Part shown: in pieces, positions 5,088-6,038 of the stretch
Numbering within the stretch: the first letter of the stretch is position 1
How the letters are laid out: each line of letters starts with the position of its first letter
Origin: Gammaproteobacteria bacterium RIFCSPHIGHO2_12_FULL_45_12
GTDB taxonomy: Bacteria > Pseudomonadota > Gammaproteobacteria > DSM-16500
Reading direction: 5' to 3'
NCBI GenBank assembly: GCA_001801665.1
Contig: MGYH01000028.1
Span: 23,132 to 29,169 of the forward strand
Length of the DNA: 6,038 bases
Translations under genes and position numbers: made by a program
Notes under the pieces: generated by a model
What the model saw: the letters and a program-made list of their open reading frames with translations, nothing else
Databases searched by the model: none
Told to the model about the DNA's origin: nothing

Positions 5088-6032
5088 ATGCTGATATTTA
5101 AAGATTATTTATGGGCAAGAATTCGAGATAGTATTTTGTTGTACTGGGTTGTTCTGGTTGTAATATCAATTGTTATTTATGCTGGAATGATTGCTTTTAC
5201 AAAGAATCAACAGCTCTCTTCCAGCTTACGTGTTGCGGCTTATACAGTTCACGAGACAATGGAGGCAGGTGAGTGGACACTTGCTCTCGGTCATTTAACA
5301 AAATTGGAGGAAAATGGCCCTGTATTTAACATACAGCTTTCTGATACACGAGAAAATCAAGCCAATTTAACAGGCCCATTTGGCGAAAAACCATTCGGTA
5401 TTGGCAGTATATGCAGGAGCCAATTTGTGGCAGATGGAATCAACTTGAAAGGATGTATGATTCTTGTTGGCGGAGGCGAGGCAACAACGCTGCTATTATT
5501 CGTAATGCTCGCATCTGGATTATTTCTTATCGTATTCAAAGCATTTAGATCAAAAATATATGCATTCATCGAGCGAATATCAAATGAACTAAAGTCGATA
5601 GGATCTGATGGCAATATCAAATCTGGTCTAAATAATGAAATTGCAGAAATTTTTTCAATTCGTGAATACATTCTTTCATTAATTAATGATGCTAAAGAGG
5701 CGTCTAAATCAATTGCATTTAGCCAGTTAAGTGCTCAAGTTGCTCACGATGTTCGTTCTCCTTTGACAGCATTAGATGTGGTTGTAAAAGATATATCTGA
5801 TGTTCCTGAAGAAAAGCGAATAATGATTCGAAATGCCGTCAATCGAATTCGTGATATAGCCAATAATTTACTCCAGCATCATCGGCAGGCAACAGTCGAT
5901 GTCGAAAATGCGGCATCATCTTGCGTACCATCAATGATTATGGGCATGTTAGATAGTATCATTTCGGAAAAACGCACTCAGTATCGCGATAACCCAATAA
6001 AATTTGATTTAAACGTAGAGGATAATATCTAA
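5088..6032 (+). CDS. Sensor histidine kinase, N-terminal part ending at a TAA before the ATPase domain
   Basis: A 314-residue inner-membrane sensor. TM1 is at about 17-37 and TM2 at about 133-151. They enclose a periplasmic domain of roughly 95 residues with Cys109 and Cys123 that may form a disulfide. A linker helix (152-205) leads to the HisKA dimerisation domain with the H-box AHDVRSPLTAL (219-229, phosphoacceptor His220) and its second helix IRNAVNRIRDIANNLL (247-262). After a short hinge ending in NPIKFDLNVEDN the frame stops at TAA (6030-6032). The HATPase domain that should begin here is not encoded in this frame. One base later an ATG in another frame (6034-6036) opens. The gene is therefore split, frameshifted, or truncated just at the window edge. 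It lies three bases after the binding-protein-like gene and probably reads the state of that protein. Confidence 0.85.
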   Translation: MLIFKDYLWARIRDSILLYWVVLVVISIVIYAGMIAFTKNQQLSSSLRVAAYTVHETMEAGEWTLALGHLTKLEENGPVFNIQLSDTRENQANLTGPFGEKPFGIGSICRSQFVADGINLKGCMILVGGGEATTLLLFVMLASGLFLIVFKAFRSKIYAFIERISNELKSIGSDGNIKSGLNNEIAEIFSIREYILSLINDAKEASKSIAFSQLSAQVAHDVRSPLTALDVVVKDISDVPEEKRIMIRNAVNRIRDIANNLLQHHRQATVDVENAASSCVPSMIMGMLDSIISEKRTQYRDNPIKFDLNVEDNI

Positions 6033-6038
6033 CATGCC

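Noticed and set aside
5357..5671. Minus-strand open frame of 104 codons within the kinase gene
   Set aside because: It is antisense to the kinase's periplasmic domain and second membrane helix. It has no domain and the kinase frame is clearly coding.

Overview
The window looks like an accessory stretch of an AT-rich gammaproteobacterial chromosome. My best guess is a member of the Legionellales (Legionella/Coxiella/Berkiella type). That guess rests on two protein styles remembered from that group: the RelE-like toxin with its XRE antitoxin at the left edge, and a histidine kinase with the H-box AHDVRSPLTAL at the right edge. No marker gene fixes the taxon, so it is an inference.

Left part (1-1163). 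A toxin-antitoxin pair is read leftwards: a RelE/HigB-like toxin (384-644), then an XRE-type antitoxin that runs off the left edge (1-382). The toxin frame is cut by a TGA, and the ten codons behind it encode a family-like tail (YVGTHEKAPY), so it looks like a nonsense mutant. A 10-bp palindrome (665-685) precedes the pair and is the likely operator. From 645 to 1163 there is no intact gene. This stretch holds a 13-bp inverted repeat of REP style (692-729), the decayed C-terminal end of a histidine kinase (764-888) and the 3' half of a tRNA-Thr-like sequence on the minus strand (943-986). It reads like a scarred integration region.

Middle part (1130-2864). A complete hicA-hicB toxin-antitoxin pair (1164-1738) has promoter elements and a 9-bp direct repeat so close to the start codon that its message may be leaderless. 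It is followed by a complete SGNH/GDSL hydrolase closely resembling the MsAcT arylesterase/acyltransferase group (1878-2555). The next 309 bases hold several inverted repeats and one possible small ORF (2667-2816, 49 aa) with a hydrophobic N-terminus.

Right part (2865-6038). Three tightly packed co-directional genes (gaps of 0 and 3 bases) form an apparent operon: a cytoplasmic alpha/beta hydrolase, a membrane-anchored cysteine-rich protein resembling oligopeptide-binding proteins (SBP_bac_5), and a two-TM sensor histidine kinase. The kinase frame ends at a TAA after its dimerisation/phosphoacceptor domain, six bases before the window edge, so its ATPase domain must lie in another frame, in a separate gene, or be lost. 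A periplasmic binding-protein-like partner next to a sensor kinase suggests ligand-dependent signalling. The hydrolase, and possibly the small ORF upstream, may handle the ligand. This three-gene unit is the most interesting candidate for an undescribed system here.
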